From assembly GCA_964553795.1 (NCBI GenBank), contig CAZKMR010000001.1:101250-165249 (forward strand): a stretch of DNA of 64,000 nucleotides. The letters are read 5' to 3'. The translations under genes and the position numbers were made by a program. Position 1 is the stretch's first letter. Each line of letters begins with the position of its first letter. The DNA is from JADLHS01 sp964553795 (GTDB taxonomy: Bacteria; Verrucomicrobiota; Verrucomicrobiia; Limisphaerales; JADLHS01). Under the pieces are notes generated by a model that saw only the letters and a program-made list of their open reading frames with translations, searched no databases and was not told where the DNA came from. Positions 37,827 through 46,418 of this stretch are shown here, in pieces.

Positions 37827-38462
37827 ATGCCAAATCTACGTTCGACGATTGTGTCCAAGCCGGCGATTGTGGTGTTCGATCTGGGCAAAGTTCTGGTGGA
37901 TTTTGACTATTCGCTGGCTGGGCGGCGCATTGCGACGAATGCTTCCCGGTCACCGGCGGAGGTGCAAGCGGTGCTGGACCATTCGCCGTTGCTTTATCGG
38001 TTTGAGACGGGTCTCATGAGTCGGGAGGAGTTTTATGAAACCGTGCGCGAGCAAACCGGCTTCCGCGGGAGCTTGCAGGAATTCTGCAACTATTTCGCGG
38101 ACATCTTCACGGAAATGCCGGAGATGACGGCGTTGCACCGGGAACTGCGGTCGCGGAATATTCCCGCCTACATTTTTTCCAACACCAATGATCTGGCGAT
38201 TGAACACATTCGCCGTGCGTTTCCTTTTTTTGCCACCTTCGATGGTTACATTTTCAGCTACGAAGTCGGGGCGATGAAACCTGCGGCCCGAATTTACGAA
38301 GCGGTGGAACAACTTTCCGGTCGGCGCGGTGCTGAGGTGTTGTACGTGGATGACCGGGCCGAGAATATCGCCGCCGGCGAGGCGAGAGGCTGGCGGACGA
38401 TTTTACAGGTGTCTCCGGCTACCACGTGGGCGTCAATTCGGGAAGCGGGGCTACTGGATTAG
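37827..38462 (+). CDS. HAD superfamily hydrolase
   Basis: 211 residues. Motif I VVFDLGKVLVDFD (nucleophilic Asp; the usual G-G is G-K), motif II IFSNTND, motif III Lys in GAMKPAARIYEA, motif IV YVDDRAENIAAGEARG. The helical cap between motifs I and II (about 25-90) fits the group of YihX-like sugar-phosphate or alpha-D-glucose-1-phosphate phosphatases. Substrate not predictable. Single gene upstream of rpoD. Confidence 0.87.
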   Translation: MPNLRSTIVSKPAIVVFDLGKVLVDFDYSLAGRRIATNASRSPAEVQAVLDHSPLLYRFETGLMSREEFYETVREQTGFRGSLQEFCNYFADIFTEMPEMTALHRELRSRNIPAYIFSNTNDLAIEHIRRAFPFFATFDGYIFSYEVGAMKPAARIYEAVEQLSGRRGAEVLYVDDRAENIAAGEARGWRTILQVSPATTWASIREAGLLD

Positions 38463-38814
38463 CTCACGGCATCAAGTCAGTCAGGTTGGGGCGTGCCGGG
38501 TAATGGACGGTTTGAGTCAGTCGCGCTATTATAGGTTGGCAATCAATAATTTGTGTCACGGTTTGACAACCAGACAAGCTGCTGCTCTGCTTAGGTTACA
38601 CTAATTGTTCCGGTCGAGTTACATTTTGTGATTGAGTTCTCGGCTGATTACGTTAGCCTGAGCGCGCGTCAGGCTTCCGGAGTTCGAAGTTCCCCAAGAA
38701 TTACCGCCGATGAATCAAGTCGGCTGAATGGGCGTCGAGTCTCCCGAGCCGGATGCGAGAAAATAACCACGCTTTTCCTGAACCGAAAGGCGAGCCGTTT
38801 AGTCAAAAATTTCT
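38463..38814. other. Upstream region of rpoD, no gene
   Basis: 352 bp with no supportable ORF. TTGACA occurs at about 38554 but no -10 box lies at proper distance. Probably the rpoD leader and promoter. Confidence 0.45.
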
Positions 38815-40704
38815 ATGTTGAAACGCAAAGTTGCCCGTGCGGCGGTCGCAGCACCTCGAAATAATAAGAACGCCAGTCCCGCCAAGACTCCTTTGGCCCG
38901 CCGGCGTTTTGTGCTGCCCAGCGCCAAGCGCAAGGCCCAAGCCGAACCCCCCGCCGCCAATCACGATTCCAAACCGGCGACTGCGGCAAAGGTTGATGCA
39001 ACCAAAACCGACGACAAAAAGCCGTTGGCCCCGTCGCACATCAGTGCGCTGACCAATCCTCAGGCCAGTTCGGTGGATCTCACCGAAACGGTGAAAATGT
39101 TGCTGCACCTGGCCCAGGAGCACGGCTACATCACTTACGACGACATCAATGATATTCTGCCGGACGGATTGAATCCGGAGGATCTCGACACGCTTTTCAC
39201 GAAGTTGCGCAGTCTGGATGTCGAAATTGTGGACCAGGCGGAAGTTCAACGCACCACCAAGCAGGCTGAGCCGGAAGAGGCGGAAGAGGACGCGCGCTTG
39301 GAGATTCTTGATGACCCGGTTCGCATGTACATGAACCAGATGGGCAAAGTGCCGTTGCTCACCCGGGAACAGGAAGTGGAAATTTGCAAGCGCATCGAAG
39401 ACGCGGAAATCGAGATGAAACAAATCGTGTTCGGACTTGGCTTTACCGCCAAGGAACACATTGCGATTGCGGAGAAGCTGTTGTCCGAACCGCCAAAAGA
39501 ACGGTTTGACCGCGTTGTCATCGACAAAAAAGTCGCCAATCGTGAGGGCCACCTCAAAGACTTGCGTACGCTGATCAAGAAAGTGCGCGCCCAGGATCAA
39601 AAAGTGGACGAGAAATACGCCTCCTGGCAGAAGGCGGCGCAAAAGGGGCGCAAAGAAAAGTTGGGCAAGGAATTTGCCAAGCTCAGTTCCAAGTTGCAGG
39701 AGACTTTCCCGAAGTTTGCCTACAAGCAGAAAGTCATCGAAGAGATGATCGTGGTTGCCGGCAACGTGCATGAGAAGTTTCAGACCAGTTGGCGGCACAT
39801 CCAGGAACTGGAACGCTTGCGCACGTCTTCAGAGCGCCGCGCTCAAATTGAGGCCGAACAAGCGCGCATTCGCACACTTGAGCTATTCGTTCGCATGACG
39901 CGCGAAGGTTTCTATGAAGCGTTCAAGAAGTTGAAAGACGCGGCAGATCGGGCGCATCGGGCCAAGACGCACATGGCCGAGGCCAACTTGCGTTTGGTGG
40001 TTTCCGTGGCCAAGAAGTACACCAATCGCGGCCAGTCATTTCTCGATTTGATTCAGGAAGGCAACATCGGCTTGATGAAAGGCGTCGAGAAGTTCGAATA
40101 CCGCCGCGGCTACAAATTCTCGACGTATGCCATTTGGTGGATTCGGCAGGCGATCACCCGCTCTATTGCGGATCAGGCGCGCACCATCCGAATTCCGGTG
40201 CACATGATTGAGATCATGAACAAGCTTTGGCGGGCGCAGAAGCAACTGACCCAGGAATTGGGGCGCGAGCCTACCCCCGAGGAGTTGGCGGATGAAATGC
40301 ACATGCCGGTGAGCCGCATTAATTCGCTGCTCAAGATGGCGCAACAACCGGTTTCGTTGCACGCCCCGGTGGGCGACGATGGCGATGTGAGCGTCGGCGA
40401 TTTCATCGAAGACAAGAGCGCGGAGAACCCGTCGGACGTGACCAGCTATTCGTTGCTTAAAGAAAAGCTGGGAGACGTGTTAACCACGCTGACCGAGCGG
40501 GAGCGTAAGATTCTCGAAATGCGTTTCGGGCTGGTGGATGGCTACGAACGCACTCTTGAGGAGATTGGCAAGATGTACAACGTCACGCGCGAACGCATCC
40601 GGCAGATTGAAGCGAAGGCGCTGCGTAAACTGCGTCACCCGACGCGGGTGCGGCATTTGCAGGGGTTCCTCGACGGCGAAGACGCTGCTGCGGCGGCGGC
40701 TTGA
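38815..40704 (+). CDS. rpoD: RNA polymerase primary sigma factor (sigma-70/RpoD)
   Basis: 629 residues. Basic, Ala/Pro-rich N-terminus (1-70), region 1.1 (VKMLLHLAQEHGYITYDDINDILP), region 1.2 (DDPVRMYMNQMGKVPLLTREQEVEICKRIE), a long non-conserved insert (about 200-370), region 2 (LRLVVSVAKKYTNRGQSFLDLIQEGNIGLMKGVEKFEYRRG and FSTYAIWWIRQAITRSI), region 3 (PEELADEMHMPVSRINSLLKMAQQPVSLHAPVGDDGD) and region 4 (LTERERKILEMRFGLVDG, TLEEIGKMYNVTRERIRQIEAKALRKLRHP). Primary housekeeping sigma factor. Followed by a terminator. Confidence 0.97.
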   Translation: MLKRKVARAAVAAPRNNKNASPAKTPLARRRFVLPSAKRKAQAEPPAANHDSKPATAAKVDATKTDDKKPLAPSHISALTNPQASSVDLTETVKMLLHLAQEHGYITYDDINDILPDGLNPEDLDTLFTKLRSLDVEIVDQAEVQRTTKQAEPEEAEEDARLEILDDPVRMYMNQMGKVPLLTREQEVEICKRIEDAEIEMKQIVFGLGFTAKEHIAIAEKLLSEPPKERFDRVVIDKKVANREGHLKDLRTLIKKVRAQDQKVDEKYASWQKAAQKGRKEKLGKEFAKLSSKLQETFPKFAYKQKVIEEMIVVAGNVHEKFQTSWRHIQELERLRTSSERRAQIEAEQARIRTLELFVRMTREGFYEAFKKLKDAADRAHRAKTHMAEANLRLVVSVAKKYTNRGQSFLDLIQEGNIGLMKGVEKFEYRRGYKFSTYAIWWIRQAITRSIADQARTIRIPVHMIEIMNKLWRAQKQLTQELGREPTPEELADEMHMPVSRINSLLKMAQQPVSLHAPVGDDGDVSVGDFIEDKSAENPSDVTSYSLLKEKLGDVLTTLTERERKILEMRFGLVDGYERTLEEIGKMYNVTRERIRQIEAKALRKLRHPTRVRHLQGFLDGEDAAAAAA

Positions 40705-40722
40705 TCGGCCTTAGATGTGTTT

Positions 40723-40754
40723 AACCGGGTGAGTGAAAACTCGCCCGGTTTTTT
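40723..40754 (+). terminator. Terminator of rpoD
   Basis: Eleven-base stem AACCGGGTGAG / CTCGCCCGGTT (one G-T pair), six-base loop, then a T run to 40754. Confidence 0.85.
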
Positions 40755-40816
40755 CATCGGCCCAACTCGAATGGCAGGCGTCAAGGCCGCGACAGCCGAG
40801 AGATCTCAGAAACAGA

Positions 40817-40844
40817 AAACCCCAAGCGATTACGCTTGGGGTTT
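40817..40844 (-). terminator. Terminator of the aldolase gene
   Basis: Perfect 12-bp stem (AAACCCCAAGCG 40817-40828, CGCTTGGGGTTT 40833-40844) with ATTA loop; 20 bases beyond the aldolase stop, with a T-rich tail on the minus strand. Together with the rpoD terminator it separates two convergent genes. Confidence 0.82.
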
Positions 40845-40864
40845 GGTTTGTTGAAAGCTCCGGC

Positions 40865-41827
40865 TCAGTCAAACGCCTGACCGGCGCAGCAGAGAACGTT
40901 CTTCAATTTGTGCCGCACGAGGTCTTTGACAGCCTTTCGGGCCGGACCGAGGTATTTGCGCGGATCAAATTCCTTCGGGTTCTCCGTGAACACCTTGCGA
41001 ATCCCCGCAGTCATGGCCATGCGGAGGTCGGTGTCGATATTTACCTTGGTGCAACCGGTGCGGCGGGCGATTTCGATATCGGCTTCCGGCACGCCTTTGG
41101 CGTCGGGCATTTTGCCGCCGTATTTGTTGATTTCATCCACGAGATACTGCGGCACGCTGGAGGCGCCGTGCAACACGAGCGGATAATCACCCATGCCCGC
41201 GTCCATGAGTGCCTTCTTGATGAGTTTGAGGCGTTCGAGGTCGAGGTGTTGTTCGCCTTTGAATTTGTAAGCGCCGTGGCTATTGCCGATGGCGACCGCA
41301 AGCGAGTCGCAGCCGGTTTCTTTGACGAATTTGACCGCTTCATCCGGCACGGTGTAGTGGCCGCTCATCGAATGCGCACCGCCTTCTTCGCCCTCGTCGA
41401 ATTGCGCACCAACCAGGTGTCCTAGTTCGGATTCAACGGAGCAATTATGCTTGTGGGCATATTCGACGACTTTCCGGGTGATTTCAGCGTTCTTTTCAAA
41501 GGACTCGTGCGAGGCGTCAATCATCACACTGGTAAAACCTTCATCAATACATTCCTTGCACAGTTCGAAGGTATCGCCGTGGTCGAGATGAATGGCGATG
41601 GGGATGTTGCTCAAGCTGACAGCGGCTTCGATAAGTTTCTTGAGGTAAACCGGGTTGGCGTATTGACGCGCGCCCTTGGAAATCTGGAGGATGAGCGGGG
41701 CTTTTTCCTCTTCGCAGGCCTCAACAATCGCCTGGATCAGTTCCATGTTGTTGACGTTGAAAGCGCCGAGGGCGTATTTGCCTTTCAGGGCTTTGGCGAA
41801 CAGGTCTTTGGTATGTGTCAGTGGCAT
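40865..41827 (-). CDS. fba: Class II fructose-bisphosphate aldolase
   Basis: 320 residues. Zinc-dependent aldolase of glycolysis/gluconeogenesis. NAFNVNN-like start (LGAFNVNNMELIQAIVEA), zinc-ligand motif IAIHLDHGDTFELCKECIDEGFTSVMIDASH, second zinc/phosphate loops AIGNSHGAYKFKG and VLHGASSVPQ, and KVNIDTDLRMA near the phosphate site. Single gene, convergent with rpoD. Confidence 0.97.
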   Translation of the reverse strand: MPLTHTKDLFAKALKGKYALGAFNVNNMELIQAIVEACEEEKAPLILQISKGARQYANPVYLKKLIEAAVSLSNIPIAIHLDHGDTFELCKECIDEGFTSVMIDASHESFEKNAEITRKVVEYAHKHNCSVESELGHLVGAQFDEGEEGGAHSMSGHYTVPDEAVKFVKETGCDSLAVAIGNSHGAYKFKGEQHLDLERLKLIKKALMDAGMGDYPLVLHGASSVPQYLVDEINKYGGKMPDAKGVPEADIEIARRTGCTKVNIDTDLRMAMTAGIRKVFTENPKEFDPRKYLGPARKAVKDLVRHKLKNVLCCAGQAFD

Positions 41828-41954
41828 AAGTTTCGTGATTCAATCATGCGCCACGAGGGTCCTCGCAGCAGAATTAAGCTTACAAATTCAACCCGGGTGG
41901 GGAAATAAAATTTGTTGCCCGTTTTTGGCCGGGTTACGCCGGAAATTGCGAGCC

Positions 41955-42956
41955 TTAACTAGCCTCAATCACAGCGTTCTTGCGGTCGCGCCAACTCCAA
42001 TACCAGGCAATGCCAACGCTCACCTCGTAAAGAAACTGCAATGGAATTGCCATCAAGAACATCGTGAATGGATCACCTGATGGGGTGGCAACCGCAGCGA
42101 GAACCAGGTTCCCGATCACAGCATAGGAGCGGAATCGGACCAGGCTCCGGTAATCAAGCAGGCCGATTTTGACCGCGGTCAGAATCACCACGGGCAATTC
42201 AAAGCCCAGCCCCATGCCGATCATGAACCGGCACATGAAGGAGATGTAATCTTCCGCGCGCCATTCGTCCGCGCCAAAGCCGAGCCATTGCGAGAATTCC
42301 ACCGTGGCGACAATCGCCACTCCCGCCAGCACGAAATAGCAAAACGCCACGCCGAGGAAGAACAATACGGAACCGAACCCCACCGCCTGATAGAGAATCT
42401 GTTTCTCCTTCACTTTCAATGCCGGCAGCACAAAACTCCCGACGAAATACATGATGAACGGCGCGGCGAGAATCAGTCCGCCGTAGATGGCCAGTTTGAG
42501 TGCGACCATGATGCCGCCCAGCGGGGTGTAATTCTTCAGAATCGGGCCGCGTCGAAGCGAAGTGACAGTGTTCGTTTCCGCGTGCAACGCGAGCACGAGG
42601 TTGGTTCCGACTAAAACAGGAGCAAGTTGCAACGAGCCAAATCGGTTCGTATCGCCGGTGGCGGTGGCAAATGCAGCCGTCGAAAAATTGCCGAGAACGT
42701 TCGTTCCCAACAAAACAGGCAGATCCGCTGACGGCGGGATGGCGCGACTGGCATGCTCCAGCGGCCAGGTCAAAATGGCAACAAGCTTATTGCCCGCAAC
42801 CATGCACACCAGCATCGCGACGAGAATAGCCGCAACGCTTTTGACGAGGACCCAGCGCAGGTCCTCGAGGTGTTCGAGAAAGGTTTTTATGGGGCCGCCG
42901 CCATCTTCGTCATTCTCCGCAGCGGGGCGGTCCGCATCCTCCGTTGCGTTCTGCAT
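41955..42956 (-). CDS. tatC: Twin-arginine translocase subunit TatC (long periplasmic loop)
   Basis: 333 residues, about 75 more than E. coli TatC. Signature HLEDLRWVLVKS before helix 1, six membrane helices, and FELPVVILTAVKIGLL and FRSYAVIGNLVLAAVATPSGDPFTMFLMAIPLQFLYEV near the end. The extra length lies in the first periplasmic loop (about residues 65-150), which contains a low-complexity region with repeated VLVGTN/VLLGTN. Follows tatA by 28 bases, so the two are cotranscribed. Confidence 0.93.
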   Translation of the reverse strand: MQNATEDADRPAAENDEDGGGPIKTFLEHLEDLRWVLVKSVAAILVAMLVCMVAGNKLVAILTWPLEHASRAIPPSADLPVLLGTNVLGNFSTAAFATATGDTNRFGSLQLAPVLVGTNLVLALHAETNTVTSLRRGPILKNYTPLGGIMVALKLAIYGGLILAAPFIMYFVGSFVLPALKVKEKQILYQAVGFGSVLFFLGVAFCYFVLAGVAIVATVEFSQWLGFGADEWRAEDYISFMCRFMIGMGLGFELPVVILTAVKIGLLDYRSLVRFRSYAVIGNLVLAAVATPSGDPFTMFLMAIPLQFLYEVSVGIAWYWSWRDRKNAVIEAS

Positions 42957-42984
42957 GGTTGGAGCGCGGGGCGGGAATCAGGAC

Positions 42985-43248
42985 TTAGGACTTGGATTCC
43001 TGCGAAGTCGTTTGCGCCACGCCGCTATTGGCGGGTTTGGCTTTCGGAGCCGGACGCTCCGGTTCTTCGTCGATGGCCCGTTGAACTTCGTCCTGAACTT
43101 CGCGGCTGGCCTTCTTGAATTCCTTGATGCCGCTGCCCAACCCTTTCATCAGTTCCGGCACCCGTTTCGCGCCGAACAACACGAGCACGATGATCAGAAT
43201 GCCAATAATCTCAGGCCAGCCGAGGAATGCGAACATGGGCGATATCAT
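42985..43248 (-). CDS. tatA: Sec-independent translocase component TatA/E
   Basis: 87 residues. Membrane helix FLGWPEIIGILIIVLVLFG followed by the F-G hinge and the amphipathic helix AKRVPELMKGLGSGIKEFKKASREV, then an acidic/Lys tail. Start 43248 (MISPMF) has AGGAAAG seven bases upstream; the downstream Met at 43236 is a possible alternative. Forms the protein-conducting pore with TatC, the next gene. Confidence 0.95.
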   Translation of the reverse strand: MISPMFAFLGWPEIIGILIIVLVLFGAKRVPELMKGLGSGIKEFKKASREVQDEVQRAIDEEPERPAPKAKPANSGVAQTTSQESKS

Positions 43249-43276
43249 AAAAAACTTTCCTAACTCTGAAACTCTA

Positions 43277-43318
43277 GGCCGGGGAGAGTGGCTAGTAAAG
43301 TGCCAAAACTCCCCGGCC
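43277..43318 (-). promoter_or_regulatory. Hairpin between pal and tatA
   Basis: Ten-base stem GGCCGGGGAG (43277-43286) / CTCCCCGGCC (43309-43318) with a 22-base loop and no T run. May be a partial terminator or stability element separating Tol-Pal from Tat. Confidence 0.5.
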
Positions 43319-43342
43319 CAAATTGCTTGCTCGGATTGAGAT

Positions 43343-43930
43343 TTAGTTGGGCTGAAGGACGACGAACTCACCGCGGCGGTTTTGGGCGTAAGCCGCTTCA
43401 TCACTGCCCAATGCAGCGGGTTTGCGTTCGCCAAAGCTTTGGGTGATGACCCGGTCGGCATCGACGCCGAGAGCAAGTACGGCTTCGCGCAGGGCAGCCG
43501 CCCGGCGTTCGCCCAACGCGTCGTTGTAACCTTCCGTGCCGCGCTCGTCGCAGTGTCCGTCAATCCGCAGGCCGACGCCGGGATTGTCCTTCAGGTAGGC
43601 AGCGACGGCTTCGACGTTGCCGCGTTCGCTGCTCTTGATGACCGAACTGTCGAAATCAAAGCGAACCACGTAGGAGGCCAGGGCCCCCGCGTTTTCGGTG
43701 TAATTACCAGCGGCAATCCAGTCCTTCGGATTCATCGGGATGCCGAGTTCGTTGCCAATCGCGCCGGCATTCGAATCCAACGGAGCGAGGCCGGTCATGT
43801 CACCAGGGCGCACCACCGTGGTGCGGTTGTTGATGGGAGTGACGTCGGTGGGGCGTTTGCGGCAGCCAGTGCCAACCATCGTGAGTGCCAGCGCGATGAC
43901 CAGCAGTGATGTCAATTTCGTAGCTTTCAT
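43343..43930 (-). CDS. pal: Peptidoglycan-associated lipoprotein (Pal/OmpA family)
   Basis: 195 residues. Lipoprotein signal peptide with lipobox VGTGC (lipidated Cys 23), linker, then an OmpA-like peptidoglycan-binding domain (VVRFDFDSSVIKSSERGNVEAVAAYLKDNP, GLRIDGHCDERGTEGYNDALGERRA, ITQSFGERKPAALG). Outer-membrane anchor of the Tol-Pal system. 24 bases after tolB. Confidence 0.95.
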   Translation of the reverse strand: MKATKLTSLLVIALALTMVGTGCRKRPTDVTPINNRTTVVRPGDMTGLAPLDSNAGAIGNELGIPMNPKDWIAAGNYTENAGALASYVVRFDFDSSVIKSSERGNVEAVAAYLKDNPGVGLRIDGHCDERGTEGYNDALGERRAAALREAVLALGVDADRVITQSFGERKPAALGSDEAAYAQNRRGEFVVLQPN

Positions 43931-43954
43931 TTTATTCGATCGTTTTGGGAAGGG

Positions 43955-45142
43955 CTATTTGGCCCAACTGGGTTGTGAGTTTTTTCCCGAAATCCGGGAG
44001 ATAGTCTTGGTTTGTTTCGTAGGCACGTCAAGCATGGAGAGGACCTTGCCCCCGCGGCCGTCGCGTCGCGCGTAAATCACGGTGCGCGAGTTCGGAGCCC
44101 ACGATGGGTCTTCTCCTTCAACCAGCACTGTCGCCGACCCGCCGCCAGCCCGGACCACACACACATCAAAGCCGCCCCGCCGTTGTTGTGTGAAGGCGAT
44201 CCAGGTGCCGTCGGGCGACCATTCGGGCTCGGTTGGGTTCGGCGAGCCAGCGGTGGAAATCCGAACCGGTTCTCCGCCCGCGGCCGGAACTTTATAGAGC
44301 GAACGGCGCTCGTTGATCTTGCCTGCGAAACAAATCCAATTGCCATCCGGCGACCAGCACGGTGACGACTCATCCTCGCGCGATTTCGTCAGCCGCAACA
44401 ACCGCCCGCCATCCAGGTCGGCCGCATAGAGGTCCACCGTGCCGGATTTGCCGAGAATCATCGCCACACGACGACCGTCGAAGGACGCGGCGGGACTCAA
44501 GTTCGATCCCGGGAATTTCGCCACGTCGATGCGGCGCCCCGAAGTCAGGTCATGTTGGAAAATATGCGGGCCGCCTTTGTGATAAGACGTGTAAACCAGT
44601 GCCAGCCGATTCGGCACCCAGTTGGGCGAGACGACAATGGAGTTATCCGCCGTGACCGCCTGCACGTTGTATCCGTCGAAATCAGCGATGTAAATCTCGC
44701 TGTTGGCTCCGGTATCGCGTGTGAAGGCGATTTTCGTTCCGCCAATTCCTTTCCGTCCGAGTGAGGCGACGAAATCATCCACAAACGCATGCGCCTGGTG
44801 ACGCAACGCCGCGCCGGAATAGCTCTTGTTGACGAGGTAACTCTTACTCAAGCGATCCTGCGCGCGGCCAATGAGATTGCCGTTGGCGCTGCCGCTGAGG
44901 AGATATTGCGCGTCATTGGCATTGGTAAAACTGAAACCCTGGATGAAGAGATCGAACTGAATCACTTCCAACGCTTCACCGCTAAACCCGCTGAGGTTGA
45001 CGGGAATCGGTTTCTCCTGGCCGGGAATAAAATCTTTGGTGATCTCGGGGAGCACCGTCACGCCTTGGCCCCATGCTTGCATGCCGAGGGAAAGGGCGAT
45101 GAGCGAAATAAAAATTGATTTGATCGTGCGAGTGTTTTTCAT
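43955..45142 (-). CDS. tolB: TolB family periplasmic beta-propeller protein
   Basis: 395 residues. Signal peptide (1-24), TolB N-terminal domain (25-150) and PD40 propeller repeats (KIAFTRDTGANSEIYIADFDG, LSPAASFDGRRVAMILGKSG, DESSPCWSPDGNWICF, EPEWSPDGTWIAFTQ). Links Pal to TolA. Its start overlaps the preceding TonB/TolA-like gene as ATGA (45139-45142), implying coupled translation. Confidence 0.95.
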   Translation of the reverse strand: MKNTRTIKSIFISLIALSLGMQAWGQGVTVLPEITKDFIPGQEKPIPVNLSGFSGEALEVIQFDLFIQGFSFTNANDAQYLLSGSANGNLIGRAQDRLSKSYLVNKSYSGAALRHQAHAFVDDFVASLGRKGIGGTKIAFTRDTGANSEIYIADFDGYNVQAVTADNSIVVSPNWVPNRLALVYTSYHKGGPHIFQHDLTSGRRIDVAKFPGSNLSPAASFDGRRVAMILGKSGTVDLYAADLDGGRLLRLTKSREDESSPCWSPDGNWICFAGKINERRSLYKVPAAGGEPVRISTAGSPNPTEPEWSPDGTWIAFTQQRRGGFDVCVVRAGGGSATVLVEGEDPSWAPNSRTVIYARRDGRGGKVLSMLDVPTKQTKTISRISGKNSQPSWAK

Positions 45143-45999
45143 CCGAAGGCTCGTTTGGCTTTCAAGTTGAAGGTTAAAATGAATGTGCGTTCCGTTTCCT
45201 TCGCGCCGGCGGGGAAGGGATGGCCAATGGTGCGAATGCGATCCAGCGTATACTGAATCGAACGATCTGCCGCCGCGCTGCCGGAAGGTTGGACAATCCG
45301 GGACGCCAAGACCGTGCCGTTGCGCGCTACGGTCACGCTGACCTTGATGGTGGCCTCGTCATCGTTCATGTCATCCGGCACGCGCCACGCATCTGTATAA
45401 ACTTTGCGCACAATCTGACCATATTCGGTGTAACTCACGCCGCCGCCACCCGTGCCTTCCGGCAAATCCACGCGCGTGGTCGGCGACAAACCAGAAATCA
45501 CCCGCTGGCCGGTGGTCGAAATGGCTTTTGCCAACTCGTTGTTCTGCGATGTATTTCGTGATGCTGTTGTTGTGCGCGACGTGGTGGTGCTGCGCTGGGA
45601 AAGATTGACCTTCCGATCGCTGACTTGAATGGTGTGTTTAGGCGTGGGCTTTTTTTCGGGCGGCGCATCCTGGTTGCGCAAACTGGTCTTGGGCGGTTCG
45701 GGTGGCGGAGTGTCGCGGCGCACGGGTTTGACCTCTTCGCGTCGCGGTTCGGGTTGCGGCGGCGGCGGGGTCGGTTGGGGTTGGGGTTGGGGTTGGACTA
45801 CGGGCGGTTCCGGAGTCGTTGCGGCGCGCGGGGTGCCCCCGCGTGTCGGACCGTCGGTTGGGATGGAAATGATCTCAATGAGCGGCGGGTTTTCGACCAC
45901 CCGCTGATTAAAGAATGCCGGACCGACCAGCAAGGCGAGTAACAACAAGCCATGCACCGTGCTGGCGCCAATCAGACATTTCTTTTGCAGTCGGCTCAT
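45139..45999 (-). CDS. tolA: TolA/TonB-like energy transducer
   Basis: 286 residues. N-terminal membrane anchor (HGLLLLALLVGPAFF), a Pro/Gln-rich periplasmic spacer (45-120, QPQPQPQPTPPPP), and a C-terminal TonB-type domain (VKVSVTVARNGTVLASRIVQPSGSAAADRSIQYTLDRI). By position between tolR and tolB it serves as TolA, although the C-terminus reads as TonB. Overlaps tolR and tolB by four bases each. Confidence 0.88.
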   Translation of the reverse strand: MSRLQKKCLIGASTVHGLLLLALLVGPAFFNQRVVENPPLIEIISIPTDGPTRGGTPRAATTPEPPVVQPQPQPQPTPPPPQPEPRREEVKPVRRDTPPPEPPKTSLRNQDAPPEKKPTPKHTIQVSDRKVNLSQRSTTTSRTTTASRNTSQNNELAKAISTTGQRVISGLSPTTRVDLPEGTGGGGVSYTEYGQIVRKVYTDAWRVPDDMNDDEATIKVSVTVARNGTVLASRIVQPSGSAAADRSIQYTLDRIRTIGHPFPAGAKETERTFILTFNLKAKRAFG

Positions 46000-46418
46000 C
46001 GTCCCGTGGCCTCCTGGGTGCGGATGGAATAGCGCGAGATGCCCCGCGCGGTGCAGGCATCGGTGAACGCAACGAAATCCTTCATCCGGCTGTTTTCGTC
46101 CGCGCGAATATAAATAATCAAGTTGGGATTGGACTGAAACTCCTGGGCGAGTCCATTCACGATCTGGCCGAGGGGCCGAACGTTTTTGTTGATGGCGTAG
46201 CGACCGTTGGCGTCAATTTCCACGACGCGAATATTCTTCGGGTCGGGCGGACGATCCACCGCGTTCCGGCCCACCGGCAATTTGAGGTCAAAACCTTTTT
46301 CGAGCAGCGGCGTGGTGATGATGAAAATGATCAGCAATACAAACGCCAGATCCAGCAGCGGAGTGATGTTGATTTCACTCAGCGTCACCAGATGACTGCG
46401 TTGGGAAAACCGTTTCAT
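45996..46418 (-). CDS. tolR: Biopolymer transporter ExbD/TolR
   Basis: 140 residues. One membrane helix with the proton-path aspartate (ITPLLDLAFVLLIIFIITTPL), then the periplasmic domain (VVEIDANGRYAINKNVRPLGQI, IYIRADENSRMKDFVAFTDAC). Partner of TolQ in the proton-driven motor. Four-base overlaps at both ends. Confidence 0.95.
   Translation of the reverse strand: MKRFSQRSHLVTLSEINITPLLDLAFVLLIIFIITTPLLEKGFDLKLPVGRNAVDRPPDPKNIRVVEIDANGRYAINKNVRPLGQIVNGLAQEFQSNPNLIIYIRADENSRMKDFVAFTDACTARGISRYSIRTQEATGR

Noticed and set aside
38554..38595. rpoD promoter (TTGACA at 38554)
   Set aside because: No -10 box at 16-18 bases; nearest TACACT is about 28 bases away.
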